Shown: in pieces, positions 53,770 to 61,546 of the stretch
How positions within the stretch are numbered: the stretch's first letter is position 1
How the letters are laid out: each line of letters starts with the position of its first letter
From: Gammaproteobacteria bacterium
GTDB taxonomy: Bacteria; Pseudomonadota; Gammaproteobacteria; Steroidobacterales; Rariloculaceae
Assembly (NCBI GenBank): GCA_022825505.1
Contig: JAJDWR010000025.1
Location: 1-64,000, forward strand
Length of the DNA stretch: 64,000 bases
Reading direction: 5' to 3'
Translations under genes and position numbers: made by a program
The notes under the pieces: generated by a model
What the model was told of the DNA's origin: nothing
Database searches by the model: none
What the model saw: the letters and a program-made list of their open reading frames with translations, nothing else

Positions 53770-54171
53770 TTGAACCTGGACGAACGAATCGACGTCATCG
53801 AGGCGGGCTACGAGTTCATGCTCGCTTATGCGGCCCAGGGCCGTCTCACCGACAGCGACGCCGGCGGCTCGGGCGTGGGATTTCAGCTCAGGGAATTCCT
53901 CGGCAAGATGGAGGCCGCCCTGGACGGGCTGGGCGACGAGGTTGCCGCGGTCGCCCGGCAACACGGCACGGCCGGCCGGGGCGTGGAGCATTTCCTCGAT
54001 GCCGTCACGGAGGATGCCCGCAAGTCCCTGAGCCTGGTCCGGCTGGTCAACTCGCGGCCCGACATCAGTTCCATGCTCATCGACAACGTCAACGGGTCCA
54101 TTCACCTGAGGGCGCTGCTGACGGACCTGTTTGTCGTTGCCGAAGCGTTCAAGGGCGAGCCAAAGGCGTAG
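53770..54171 (+). CDS. Protein of unknown function in the molybdenum operon
   Basis: About 133 residues, TTG start at 53770 with GGAGGG upstream. Mostly alpha-helical in composition (ERIDVIEAGYEFMLAYAAQG ... GVGFQLREFLGKMEAAL), no signal, no membrane helix. May be a chaperone or assembly factor for the complex, by position only; family unknown. Confidence 0.62.
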   Translation: MNLDERIDVIEAGYEFMLAYAAQGRLTDSDAGGSGVGFQLREFLGKMEAALDGLGDEVAAVARQHGTAGRGVEHFLDAVTEDARKSLSLVRLVNSRPDISSMLIDNVNGSIHLRALLTDLFVVAEAFKGEPKA

Positions 54172-54458
54172 CAGCTCGGGGAACCCAACCAGGGCGCTTG
54201 GTTCAAGCTTGTCGCTGCGATTATCGAGAGCGAGGCGATGAAGCCCGCTGGTGCGACATGACCGCCAACGCCATCTACACGATCAGTAATCCAGTCATTT
54301 CGCGGAGGTCTTGGTGATGTTGCTCGCCAAGCATGGATCACTGCGGCATCCAGCCGGCGGCTTTCAATTGGTCGGGAATATTATTTCAAATAGTCGGTAA
54401 TTGATTTTCAATTGGTCGGAGGTTATCTTTCAAACGGTCAGCGCTTTGGGACGATGAC
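54172..54458. other. Intergenic region before the AAA/DUF4143 ATPase
   Basis: 287 bases, less GC-rich than the surroundings. Contains the four-copy 22-bp repeat array at 54363-54441. The part before it (54172-54362) shows nothing I can name. Confidence 0.55.
54363..54441. repeat. Four-copy 22-bp direct repeat array
   Basis: A 13-base unit with consensus TTCAAwyrGTCrG starts at 54363, 54385, 54407 and 54429, exactly 22 bases apart. The intervening nine bases vary. Two helical turns of spacing fit a regulator binding on one face of DNA. Directly upstream of the ATPase start at 54459. Confidence 0.75.
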
Positions 54459-55685
54459 TTGTATCCTCGCTTTGTCGAACGGCGTATCCGGGAGGCCCTG
54501 GCCGATACCAGGGTCGTTCTGATATGCGGTCCCCGGCAATCGGGAAAGACCACGCTGGCGCGGCGGATCGCGAACGACATCATCCCGTTCATCACGCTTG
54601 ACGACGCCATCGCCCTGGATGCGGCATCGACCGACCCCGTCGGTTTCGTTCGCGGCCTTGACCGGGCGGTCATCGACGAGGTTCAACGTGCGCCCGGCCT
54701 CATCCTGGCGATCAAGAACACCGTGGACGCCGACCCGCGGCCCGGTCGGTTCCTGCTCACCGGCTCCGCCGATTTGATGACGCTCCCGCGCGTAGCGGAT
54801 TCGCTCGCGGGCCGCATGGGCATCGTCCGCCTGCTGCCCTTGGCCCAGGCGGAATTGCGAGGCGGGACCGCGCGGCCGTCTTTTATCGACATGGCATTCG
54901 AGGGCGAGTTTCGCACGCCCGCCGCTCCCATGGTCGGCGACGAACTCGTCGAGACCGTTCTGGCGGGCGGCTACCCGGAGGCGCTGACCCGTTCCGGCTG
55001 GCGTCGCCGTCAGGATTGGCACCTCGATTACATTGAGGCGATCATGCAACGCGATGTGCGCGACATCGCCAGAATCGGGCAACTCGCCGCGATGCCGAGG
55101 CTCCTGCGCGTTCTTGCCGAATATTCCGGGCAACTCGTCAACTACTCCGGATTCGGTGCGCCGCTCGGCATGAATCATGTCACCACGCGAAAGTACGCGG
55201 GCATTTTGGAGAACCTGTTTCTCGTGTGCACGCTGTCGCCCTGGTACACCAACACGCTCAAGAGGCTGACCCGATCTCCCAAACTGCATTTTCTCGACTC
55301 GGGATTGCTGGCCGCGCTGAGGGGCATCACGCCGGATCGGCTGCGCCGCGACCGGACGTCGCTCGGGCCATTGCTGGAGACCTTTGTTCTCGGCGAGCTT
55401 CTCAAGCTCGCTGGCTGGGCCGACGACCGGTACTCGTTCTCGCACTTCCGCGACAAGGAGCGCAACGAGGTCGATATCGTGATCGAAGACGGGATGGGAC
55501 GGATCGTCGGGGTTGAGGTGAAGGCTTCGGCTACCGTCACCTCAGGGGATTTTTCCGGCCTTCGGCGTCTCGCGGGGGCGATCGGCGAGAGGTTTGTCCT
55601 GGGGCTGGTGTTGCACGACGGTGAGCGGCCCGTGCCGTTTGGAGAGTGCATGATTGCGATGCCGGTTTCGGCGTTGTGGTCGTGA
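54459..55685 (+). CDS. AAA_14/DUF4143 ATPase
   Basis: 408 residues; TTG at 54459 is the best start (an ATG upstream is out of frame). Walker A GPRQSGKTT, Walker B RAVIDEVQ, and the C-terminal DUF4143 part with EVDIVIED ... VGVEVKAS, a PD-(D/E)xK-like nuclease pattern. Genes of this type are common in variable islands; role not established, sometimes linked with toxin-antitoxin or defence. Cytoplasmic. Confidence 0.85.
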   Translation: MYPRFVERRIREALADTRVVLICGPRQSGKTTLARRIANDIIPFITLDDAIALDAASTDPVGFVRGLDRAVIDEVQRAPGLILAIKNTVDADPRPGRFLLTGSADLMTLPRVADSLAGRMGIVRLLPLAQAELRGGTARPSFIDMAFEGEFRTPAAPMVGDELVETVLAGGYPEALTRSGWRRRQDWHLDYIEAIMQRDVRDIARIGQLAAMPRLLRVLAEYSGQLVNYSGFGAPLGMNHVTTRKYAGILENLFLVCTLSPWYTNTLKRLTRSPKLHFLDSGLLAALRGITPDRLRRDRTSLGPLLETFVLGELLKLAGWADDRYSFSHFRDKERNEVDIVIEDGMGRIVGVEVKASATVTSGDFSGLRRLAGAIGERFVLGLVLHDGERPVPFGECMIAMPVSALWS

Positions 55686-55771
55686 CGGCGGTCGCTGGCA
55701 TTCCATTCACATTGACGGTATTTGGTGGTGAGTCAGCACCATGGTTGTCGAAACGGTCCGCAATAACTACG

Positions 55772-56032
55772 ATGCCTCGAATGAATGAGATGACAGCCAA
55801 GGACGCCAAGAATCGCTTCAGCCAACTGCTCGACACCGCGCAGCGCACTCCCGTACGTGTGACCAGGAACGGTCGGCCCGTCACGATAGTGCTCTCGGTG
55901 CAGCACTACGAACGGCTGCGCGGTGCGGCCTGGGAGCGTCTCGCGGCGACCATGGACCGCATGGACGAAGAAGCTTCCGCCAACAACCTGACGGACGCGA
56001 AGCTCGATGCGCTGCTAGCGAATGAAAGCTGA
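55772..56032 (+). CDS. Phd/YefM-type antitoxin
   Basis: About 86 residues. TAKDAKNRFSQLLDTAQRTP and VRVTRNGRPVTIVLSVQHYE are the Phd/YefM DNA-binding and dimerisation core; the C-terminal helix would bind the toxin. The start is uncertain (ATGs at 55772, 55781 and 55790). Its stop overlaps the start of the truncated PIN toxin by 11 bases. Confidence 0.82.
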   Translation: MPRMNEMTAKDAKNRFSQLLDTAQRTPVRVTRNGRPVTIVLSVQHYERLRGAAWERLAATMDRMDEEASANNLTDAKLDALLANES

Positions 56033-56123
56033 CAGGGCGATCGTCGACGCCGATGTACTGATCAGCGCGGCGCTCCTGGCGAAGGGGTTACCTGGTCGAG
56101 TTTTCGTCGCCGTACGCTGTTGA
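56022..56123 (+). pseudogene. Truncated PIN-domain toxin
   Basis: Only 33 codons: MKADRAIVDADVLISAAL then LAKGLPGRVFVAVRC and a stop. The D-A-D-V-L-I-S-A segment is the start of a PIN ribonuclease domain (first catalytic aspartate), normally about 130 residues, so the other acidic active-site residues are missing. Follows the antitoxin with 11-base overlap, the usual layout of a Phd/PIN pair, so this is a degraded toxin. Confidence 0.72.
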
Positions 56124-56174
56124 TCTGCCGTTCATGCCAGAATATCCGAAAATGTGGCGAGAGTTCGTACGGCC

Positions 56175-57311
56175 ATGATGGACAGCAAAGCCCTACCCAA
56201 CCCCTTCACGCCCGGCACCGGCGCGTACCCACCGGTCCTGGCCGGGCGGGATGCCGAAAAAACGGCGCTGCTGGAGGGTCTGACGAAAGTCTCTCATCCC
56301 ACACGGGGAGGGCCCGCGAATATACTACTGTTGTCCGCTCCGCGCGGGATGGGCAAGACCGTGCTGTTGAGTTGGTTGAGGCGGCAGGCCGCTGACCGTG
56401 CTGTGCGCGTGATTGACGCGAAGGCGGGGGATATCCCCGACCTGGCTGCGCTCGGCGGCGCGCTGTGGCCTGAGAGCCGGGACAAGCCCTCACAACTGAC
56501 TGGCATCAAGGCGGGTATCGTCTCGGCGGAGTGGCAACCCGGTCAAGCGGACCGTGCGGCGAGCCATATGAGAACGCTCCTGCGGGAGCACTTGCTCGAC
56601 GCGACCGAGCGAAGTCCGTTGCTCGTCCAGGTGGATGAAGCGCATACGCTCGTTCCCGAAGTGGCGAATGCACTGTGCAACCTGGCGCAATCGTTGATCG
56701 AAGCCGACAGGCCCACGTGGGTGGTTTTGGCCGGTACGCCGGGGCTTCTCGCGCACCTGATGTCGGCGTCGGTTCAAGCGTCCTTCATCGAGAGGGCGGA
56801 TGTTCTGTCGCCGGATTGCCTGAGCCGGGAGGCGTCGATCGCAGCTCTGGAAATTGCGGAGTGGCGCGATTGGCAGATTGACGGGAGCGTCCTGGCCCAA
56901 GTGGCCGACGACTCGCAGGGGTTTCCCTTCTTTATCCAACGTTGGGGCCATGCGTTGTGGAACGCGGGAAAGGGCACCCGTACCGTTTCCATCGACGCGA
57001 TGGAAAGTGCCCGAACGGAAGTCGACTTTGCGCGGCGCGGGTTTTACGCTCGCCGCTACCGGGAGATCCACGATCACGAAGACGCGCGCCTCGTGACCGC
57101 TGCGGCAGCGCTCGCGAACGCCCTTTCCAGCCGAACGAGCCTGTCGCTGGCGGAAGCCACATCGGCGATCAAGGAAGTCATTTCAGAACACGCTGAAGCC
57201 GTGCGCGCCAGGGAACACCTTGAATCCGTCGGCTTCATCCACATGCGGGCAGACGAATTCACCGGGGGGATTCCGTCGCTGCTGAGATATGTGGCGGACC
57301 AGGAGCCGTAG
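56175..57311 (+). CDS. STAND/AAA-type ATPase of unknown role
   Basis: About 378 residues (ATG at 56175; another ATG at 56154 is possible). Walker A SAPRGMGKT, Walker B PLLVQVDEAH, followed by a helical region and a C-terminal part with FFIQRWGHALW and a winged-helix-like end. Resembles AAA_16 or ORC1-type ATPases found in islands near toxin-antitoxin genes. Cytoplasmic. Function unknown. Confidence 0.72.
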   Translation: MMDSKALPNPFTPGTGAYPPVLAGRDAEKTALLEGLTKVSHPTRGGPANILLLSAPRGMGKTVLLSWLRRQAADRAVRVIDAKAGDIPDLAALGGALWPESRDKPSQLTGIKAGIVSAEWQPGQADRAASHMRTLLREHLLDATERSPLLVQVDEAHTLVPEVANALCNLAQSLIEADRPTWVVLAGTPGLLAHLMSASVQASFIERADVLSPDCLSREASIAALEIAEWRDWQIDGSVLAQVADDSQGFPFFIQRWGHALWNAGKGTRTVSIDAMESARTEVDFARRGFYARRYREIHDHEDARLVTAAAALANALSSRTSLSLAEATSAIKEVISEHAEAVRAREHLESVGFIHMRADEFTGGIPSLLRYVADQEP

Positions 57312-57427
57312 GTTCGCGACTATGGGAGCGTCGGGACGCGATCGAATTCGGTGGCGGGCGCCAACCGGTAATGCGGTTTAGACCATTCCATCAAGGCGGG
57401 GAAGCGACGCATAGTCGCCAAGCTGCC

Positions 57428-58522
57428 CTAACGGGACAACCAGACGATGAAGCGTTCGTTCAGTTCGTCGCCGCGGTCGCTCCACCACCGCCAGTCGCTG
57501 CGCACCGCCCGTCGGGTGTGCTCCGGCGTGTTGGGCATGTGCGGCCTCATTTCGATGCCCGTTTCGAAGTGCGTCGTGACCAGCGCTTCGGCGGACTTTC
57601 GCACCGGACTGTAGGCGATGTATCCGCCGACGCGGGCCATTGACGACGGCCGTGAGGCGAATTCGATGAACTGCATCGCTTCGGCCAACCGGGGCGTGCC
57701 GGCGAGCACCGCCAATTGGGTGAAATCCAGTACCTGTCCGTCCCAGACGATCACGAACGGCTGGTCTTCCAGCACCTGGGCGTTGAAGATGCGTCCGTTG
57801 TACGCCGTCGTCATGAGCACTTCGCCGTCGGCCAGCATCTGCGGCGGCTGAGCGCCGGCTTCCCACCACACGACCTGGTCCTTGATGGTGTCGAGCTTGC
57901 GGAAGGCTCGATCGAGCCCTTCTTCGGTGTCAAGGACAGCGTAGACGTCGTCTACCGGAACGCCGTCGGCCAGCAGCGCGAACTCCAGGTTCACGGCCGG
58001 AATTCGGCGCATGCCGCGCCGGCCCGGAAAGCGTTCCAGGTCGAAAAAATCATCAATGGTTTGCGGCGCAGTGTCCCCGATCAGCGCCGAGTTGTAGGCG
58101 ACCACGGTGGAAAAGAACAGCAGCCCCATGCCACATTCGCTCAGCATATCGGGGTAAAAGTCCTCCTGCGGGCTCGAACCATCGACACCGGGCGCCAGCG
58201 TCGAGGGATCGATGAATTCGAACAGGCCTTCGTCGCAGCCGGTCACGGCGTCGTCCAGGTTCAGGTCCACCACGTCCCAGTACACCGACCCTGCATCGAC
58301 CTGTGCGCGAATCTGCGCAAGACCGCCGTTGTAGTCGTCCAGCAGGACCTCGATGCCCGTCTCCCCGGTGAACGGCTTGTGATAGGCCTCCTGGCTGGCC
58401 CGCGCGTAGGAACCGCCGAACGATACCGCCGTGATCGACTGCGCCAGCAGCGACGTGACGGGAAAACACAGCATCCAGACCGGAATCATGATGCGGTACG
58501 GCGTTCGGGTCGCGCGTTTCAT
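57428..58522 (-). CDS. PotD-type extracellular solute-binding protein (orphan)
   Basis: About 364 residues from an ATG at 58522 with AGGAGGT upstream. Signal ends SLLA, then QSITAVSFGGSYARASQEAY, typical of family-1/8 polyamine-binding proteins. Core includes WDVVDLNLDDAVTGCDEGLF and LEFALLADGVPVDDVY, and a late TAYNGRIF segment. No ABC permease or ATPase lies nearby, so the transporter partners are missing or elsewhere. Downstream of the reductase-like gene on the same strand. Confidence 0.82.
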   Translation of the reverse strand: MKRATRTPYRIMIPVWMLCFPVTSLLAQSITAVSFGGSYARASQEAYHKPFTGETGIEVLLDDYNGGLAQIRAQVDAGSVYWDVVDLNLDDAVTGCDEGLFEFIDPSTLAPGVDGSSPQEDFYPDMLSECGMGLLFFSTVVAYNSALIGDTAPQTIDDFFDLERFPGRRGMRRIPAVNLEFALLADGVPVDDVYAVLDTEEGLDRAFRKLDTIKDQVVWWEAGAQPPQMLADGEVLMTTAYNGRIFNAQVLEDQPFVIVWDGQVLDFTQLAVLAGTPRLAEAMQFIEFASRPSSMARVGGYIAYSPVRKSAEALVTTHFETGIEMRPHMPNTPEHTRRAVRSDWRWWSDRGDELNERFIVWLSR

Positions 58523-58545
58523 GACAGTACCTCCTCGCCAGACTC

Positions 58546-59775
58546 CTACCTCGCCCACCATTGCGGTGCACTCTTGCGGCCGCGCGGCAAGAAGGTCTTG
58601 TCGATCAGCAGCATGAGTTTTCTCAAGCGCGTCCCGGCGAGACGGCGCCACACGCGGTTGTACCATTTGCTGAAGTCGCGGTTGTAGGGGCAGACCCGTA
58701 TGCAGATGGAACAGTCCGAATTCTGACCAACCCAGAAACGGAAACACTTCTCGGCAATCGTGGTCCACTTGAGTACCCCCTTCAGGTTCGAAACGCTGTA
58801 CGGTATACGCGACGGTGCCTGATGTGGGATCGCCCGGGGCGGGCACGCCGCGCTGCAACGTTGGCAAATGTCGCAAAATTCCTTCACGCCGAAGCGGATC
58901 GGTTCGTCGATCACCAGCGGCATGTCGGTGAATATCTTGCCGAGCCTGAGCCGTGGCCCATATTCCCTGGTAATCAGCAGGCTGTGCCTTCCGACTTCTC
59001 CAAGCCCGGCCTGCACGGCGAGCGGGATCGCCAGCGCGGAGTCATTCATGGAAGCCACCGCCCGGTAGCCCAGGTTCCTGATGTACTGCGCGATGGTGAG
59101 CAGCACGACCGTGTCATTGGTGTATCCCAAACCGGTGGCCGAACCGGACAGCGCGGAGGGAACCGTCTCGGTCAGACTGAAGTCCATGGGCTCGCCGATG
59201 ACAATCACGTTGGGGAGGTCGTCGGGAATATCGACCGGCTTGTTTTTCTGCGTCTGCTCGCTGTAGCGGGTCCTGTAGATCCATCGCTCATCGTATTCGC
59301 AAATCCCGAGCAGCCCGGCACCGATGCTCCTTGCCGCCCGGCGCAGGTTTCGCGTCGCCGCTTCGGCCGATTCGAAGGGGTAGGGCTCGGGCCATCCCTC
59401 GGCGTGCGACGTAAAGGTATCGAAGAACCCTTCCTTGCGATCATCGCTCTCGCGGCGCACGTCGCGCAGGACGTTGGTCACGTGCCAGGTGGCGTTGCGC
59501 AGGGCGTAGTCCCGCTGACCGAAACCGTCGGCCCTGCGGGCGCGTGCATGGGGCATGTAGTGGCCGCGAAAGAATTCCTCCGCCTTGTCGCTCCTGATCT
59601 GCGGGTCCCACTCGGAGCGACAATAGATTTCGTTCCGCTGATCGAAGCGCTCAAAGTCGTCGGAGACGTCGAATCCGGTCTTGGCGTCGACAGGCCGCTT
59701 GTATTTCATTGCCATACCGGGTTGCTGCAGCGCCCGCGCCAGTCTGACTGCGTCCGGCGCATTGAGGCGGTTCAT
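58546..59775 (-). CDS. Reductive-dehalogenase-like Fe-S/corrinoid protein
   Basis: 409 residues if the ATG at 59775 is used; MAMKYKRPVDA at 59715 or 59709 is a plausible shorter start. Two [4Fe-4S] motifs, CDICQRCSAACPPR and C-x10-CSICIRVCPYN, plus the family segment GLGEVGRHSLLITREYG and LGKIFTDMPL. This is typical of reductive dehalogenases (RdhA) and related epoxyqueuosine-reductase-like proteins; there is no Tat signal, so it is cytosolic like catabolic RdhA. A cobalamin site cannot be confirmed from reading. Substrate unknown. Confidence 0.75.
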   Translation of the reverse strand: MNRLNAPDAVRLARALQQPGMAMKYKRPVDAKTGFDVSDDFERFDQRNEIYCRSEWDPQIRSDKAEEFFRGHYMPHARARRADGFGQRDYALRNATWHVTNVLRDVRRESDDRKEGFFDTFTSHAEGWPEPYPFESAEAATRNLRRAARSIGAGLLGICEYDERWIYRTRYSEQTQKNKPVDIPDDLPNVIVIGEPMDFSLTETVPSALSGSATGLGYTNDTVVLLTIAQYIRNLGYRAVASMNDSALAIPLAVQAGLGEVGRHSLLITREYGPRLRLGKIFTDMPLVIDEPIRFGVKEFCDICQRCSAACPPRAIPHQAPSRIPYSVSNLKGVLKWTTIAEKCFRFWVGQNSDCSICIRVCPYNRDFSKWYNRVWRRLAGTRLRKLMLLIDKTFLPRGRKSAPQWWAR

Positions 59776-59814
59776 TGTATATGATATTCAATCGACCTCC
59801 TGATCGGACAAGCC

Positions 59815-61536
59815 ATGTACAACATCAAAGCGATTCCCGCGTTTGGACTCTCGGTCGCCTTCATCCTGCTCAAGCCCGTTGTCGCCGCAGGCCAGAGCTA
59901 CGAGGATCTCGTCAATCTGTTCTTCGAGTTCCGCGAATTTCAGCAGGCAACCATCACTGACGGCATTCCCGACTACACCGAGGCTGCGATGCAGGAACAG
60001 TATCGCGGGCTGGTGGAGTACCAGGGCAGCCTGGCCGCGATCGACACGGCGGATTGGCCCGTGTGGCAACAGGTGGACTACCACCTGGTGCGTGCGGAGA
60101 TGAACGCGCTGGAATTCCACCATAAGGAGCACAGGCCCTGGGCCCGGGACCCCGGTTTCTACTCGATTTTCGAGGGCGATGCCGGAGCGAGTATCAACGC
60201 GCCCGATTTCTTCCAGCCGATATACGATCTGTTCGGCTTTTCCGACGACGGCCCCGAACCGCCTGAGGAGCAGGACGACGATACCCTGTCGATGTCCGGC
60301 GAGCAGCAAGCGGCCTTGCGCGATACGCTCGCGGGCATACCGGGAATCTACGCCCAGGCGCGGGTAAACCTGACGGAGCCTGCGGCCGACTTCGCGGAGT
60401 TTGCCGTGCGCAACTTCATTGAAGAGCGCGAACTCTACGAAGAGGCCGCCGATATTCTGGCTGCCGGCTATCCCGATCTCGCCGATGCGGCCCGGAGCGC
60501 TGCGGGCGCGGTCGAGGACTATCGGCTGTGGCTTGATGCCAACCAGTCCGACATGGATCCGAACGCCGGCCTCGGGAAGGACAACTACGACTGGTGGATG
60601 CGCAATGTCCAGCTTTCGCCGTGGGGATGGGAAGAAAGCAACCAGATCATCGAGAGGGAGTACGACCGCGTCATCACGTTCCTGAAACTGGAGGAATCCA
60701 GGAACAGGCACCTGCCGCCCCTGGAAGTCTCGATGTCGGAACGGGCGTGGTTCGAGAGCATGCGCGAGGCCTTGCAACACGCCGTCGACTTCATGCGCGA
60801 CGAGGAGTTGATGACGGTCGAGGACTGGGTCGATCCTGCCGACTATTACGAGCGTGGATCCCGCGGGGCGAGCGGCGAACTCGACGACTCCGTGGCCGAG
60901 TGGTTGTTGGCCGAGAATTCCAGCATCGACACCAAGGTGCGTCAGCGGGAAATCCTGCCTGGCGAAGTGCACGAGTACGTCGGTCACATGCTCGACTACC
61001 AGCGTCAGGAGCGGTTGACGCAAAGCCCGATTCGAAGCGCCGGCCGGCGTTTCAACATGGGTTCCATGCGGCTTGAAGGGTGGGCGGTTGCGCTGGAAGA
61101 GTTGCTGATGCAGGCAGGGGTGCTGGACGAAAGACCGCGCAAGGGCAGGGAAATGGAATATCTCATGAATGCCTCGCACATGAGCCTCGCCATCCCGGAC
61201 ATGAAGATGCAGGCCAACGAGATCAACCTGACCGAGGCACGGCACCTCTGTGCCGAGATCATGCCACGCGGTTGGTCGCGGCCGGACGAGCGGATGGTCT
61301 GGTTCGAAATGCAGTCCAACCAGCGTAATCCGGGCGGATTTCACAGCAATGTCGTTACGGGCAAGTCGTACTTCATGAAGCTGTTCAGGGAACAGGCACA
61401 GGCGCTGGGGGACGACTTCGTCATAAGGGACTTCGTCGACGAGTTCCTTTCCTCGGGCACGATCCCGATGTCGCTGATTCGCTGGGAAATGACCGGCAAT
61501 AGCGACGACGTCATGCTGGAAACGCAACCGCTGTAG
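59815..61536 (+). CDS. Exported DUF885 protein, copy 1
   Basis: 573 residues. Signal region ends VVAAGQ. DUF885 proteins are usually zinc-binding with HEAxPGH; here the segment is PGEVHEYVGHMLDYQ, HEYVGH, one residue shorter. A C-terminal portion has EIMPRGWSRPDERMVWFEM and PMSLIRWEMTG. Periplasmic, probable metallopeptidase-like. Tandem with copy 2 ten bases downstream. Confidence 0.82.
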   Translation: MYNIKAIPAFGLSVAFILLKPVVAAGQSYEDLVNLFFEFREFQQATITDGIPDYTEAAMQEQYRGLVEYQGSLAAIDTADWPVWQQVDYHLVRAEMNALEFHHKEHRPWARDPGFYSIFEGDAGASINAPDFFQPIYDLFGFSDDGPEPPEEQDDDTLSMSGEQQAALRDTLAGIPGIYAQARVNLTEPAADFAEFAVRNFIEERELYEEAADILAAGYPDLADAARSAAGAVEDYRLWLDANQSDMDPNAGLGKDNYDWWMRNVQLSPWGWEESNQIIEREYDRVITFLKLEESRNRHLPPLEVSMSERAWFESMREALQHAVDFMRDEELMTVEDWVDPADYYERGSRGASGELDDSVAEWLLAENSSIDTKVRQREILPGEVHEYVGHMLDYQRQERLTQSPIRSAGRRFNMGSMRLEGWAVALEELLMQAGVLDERPRKGREMEYLMNASHMSLAIPDMKMQANEINLTEARHLCAEIMPRGWSRPDERMVWFEMQSNQRNPGGFHSNVVTGKSYFMKLFREQAQALGDDFVIRDFVDEFLSSGTIPMSLIRWEMTGNSDDVMLETQPL

Positions 61537-61546
61537 GAAGGATTCG

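Noticed and set aside
54363..54441. CRISPR array
   Set aside because: Repeats are 13 bases with 9-base variable gaps, no spacer-length intervals and no cas genes.
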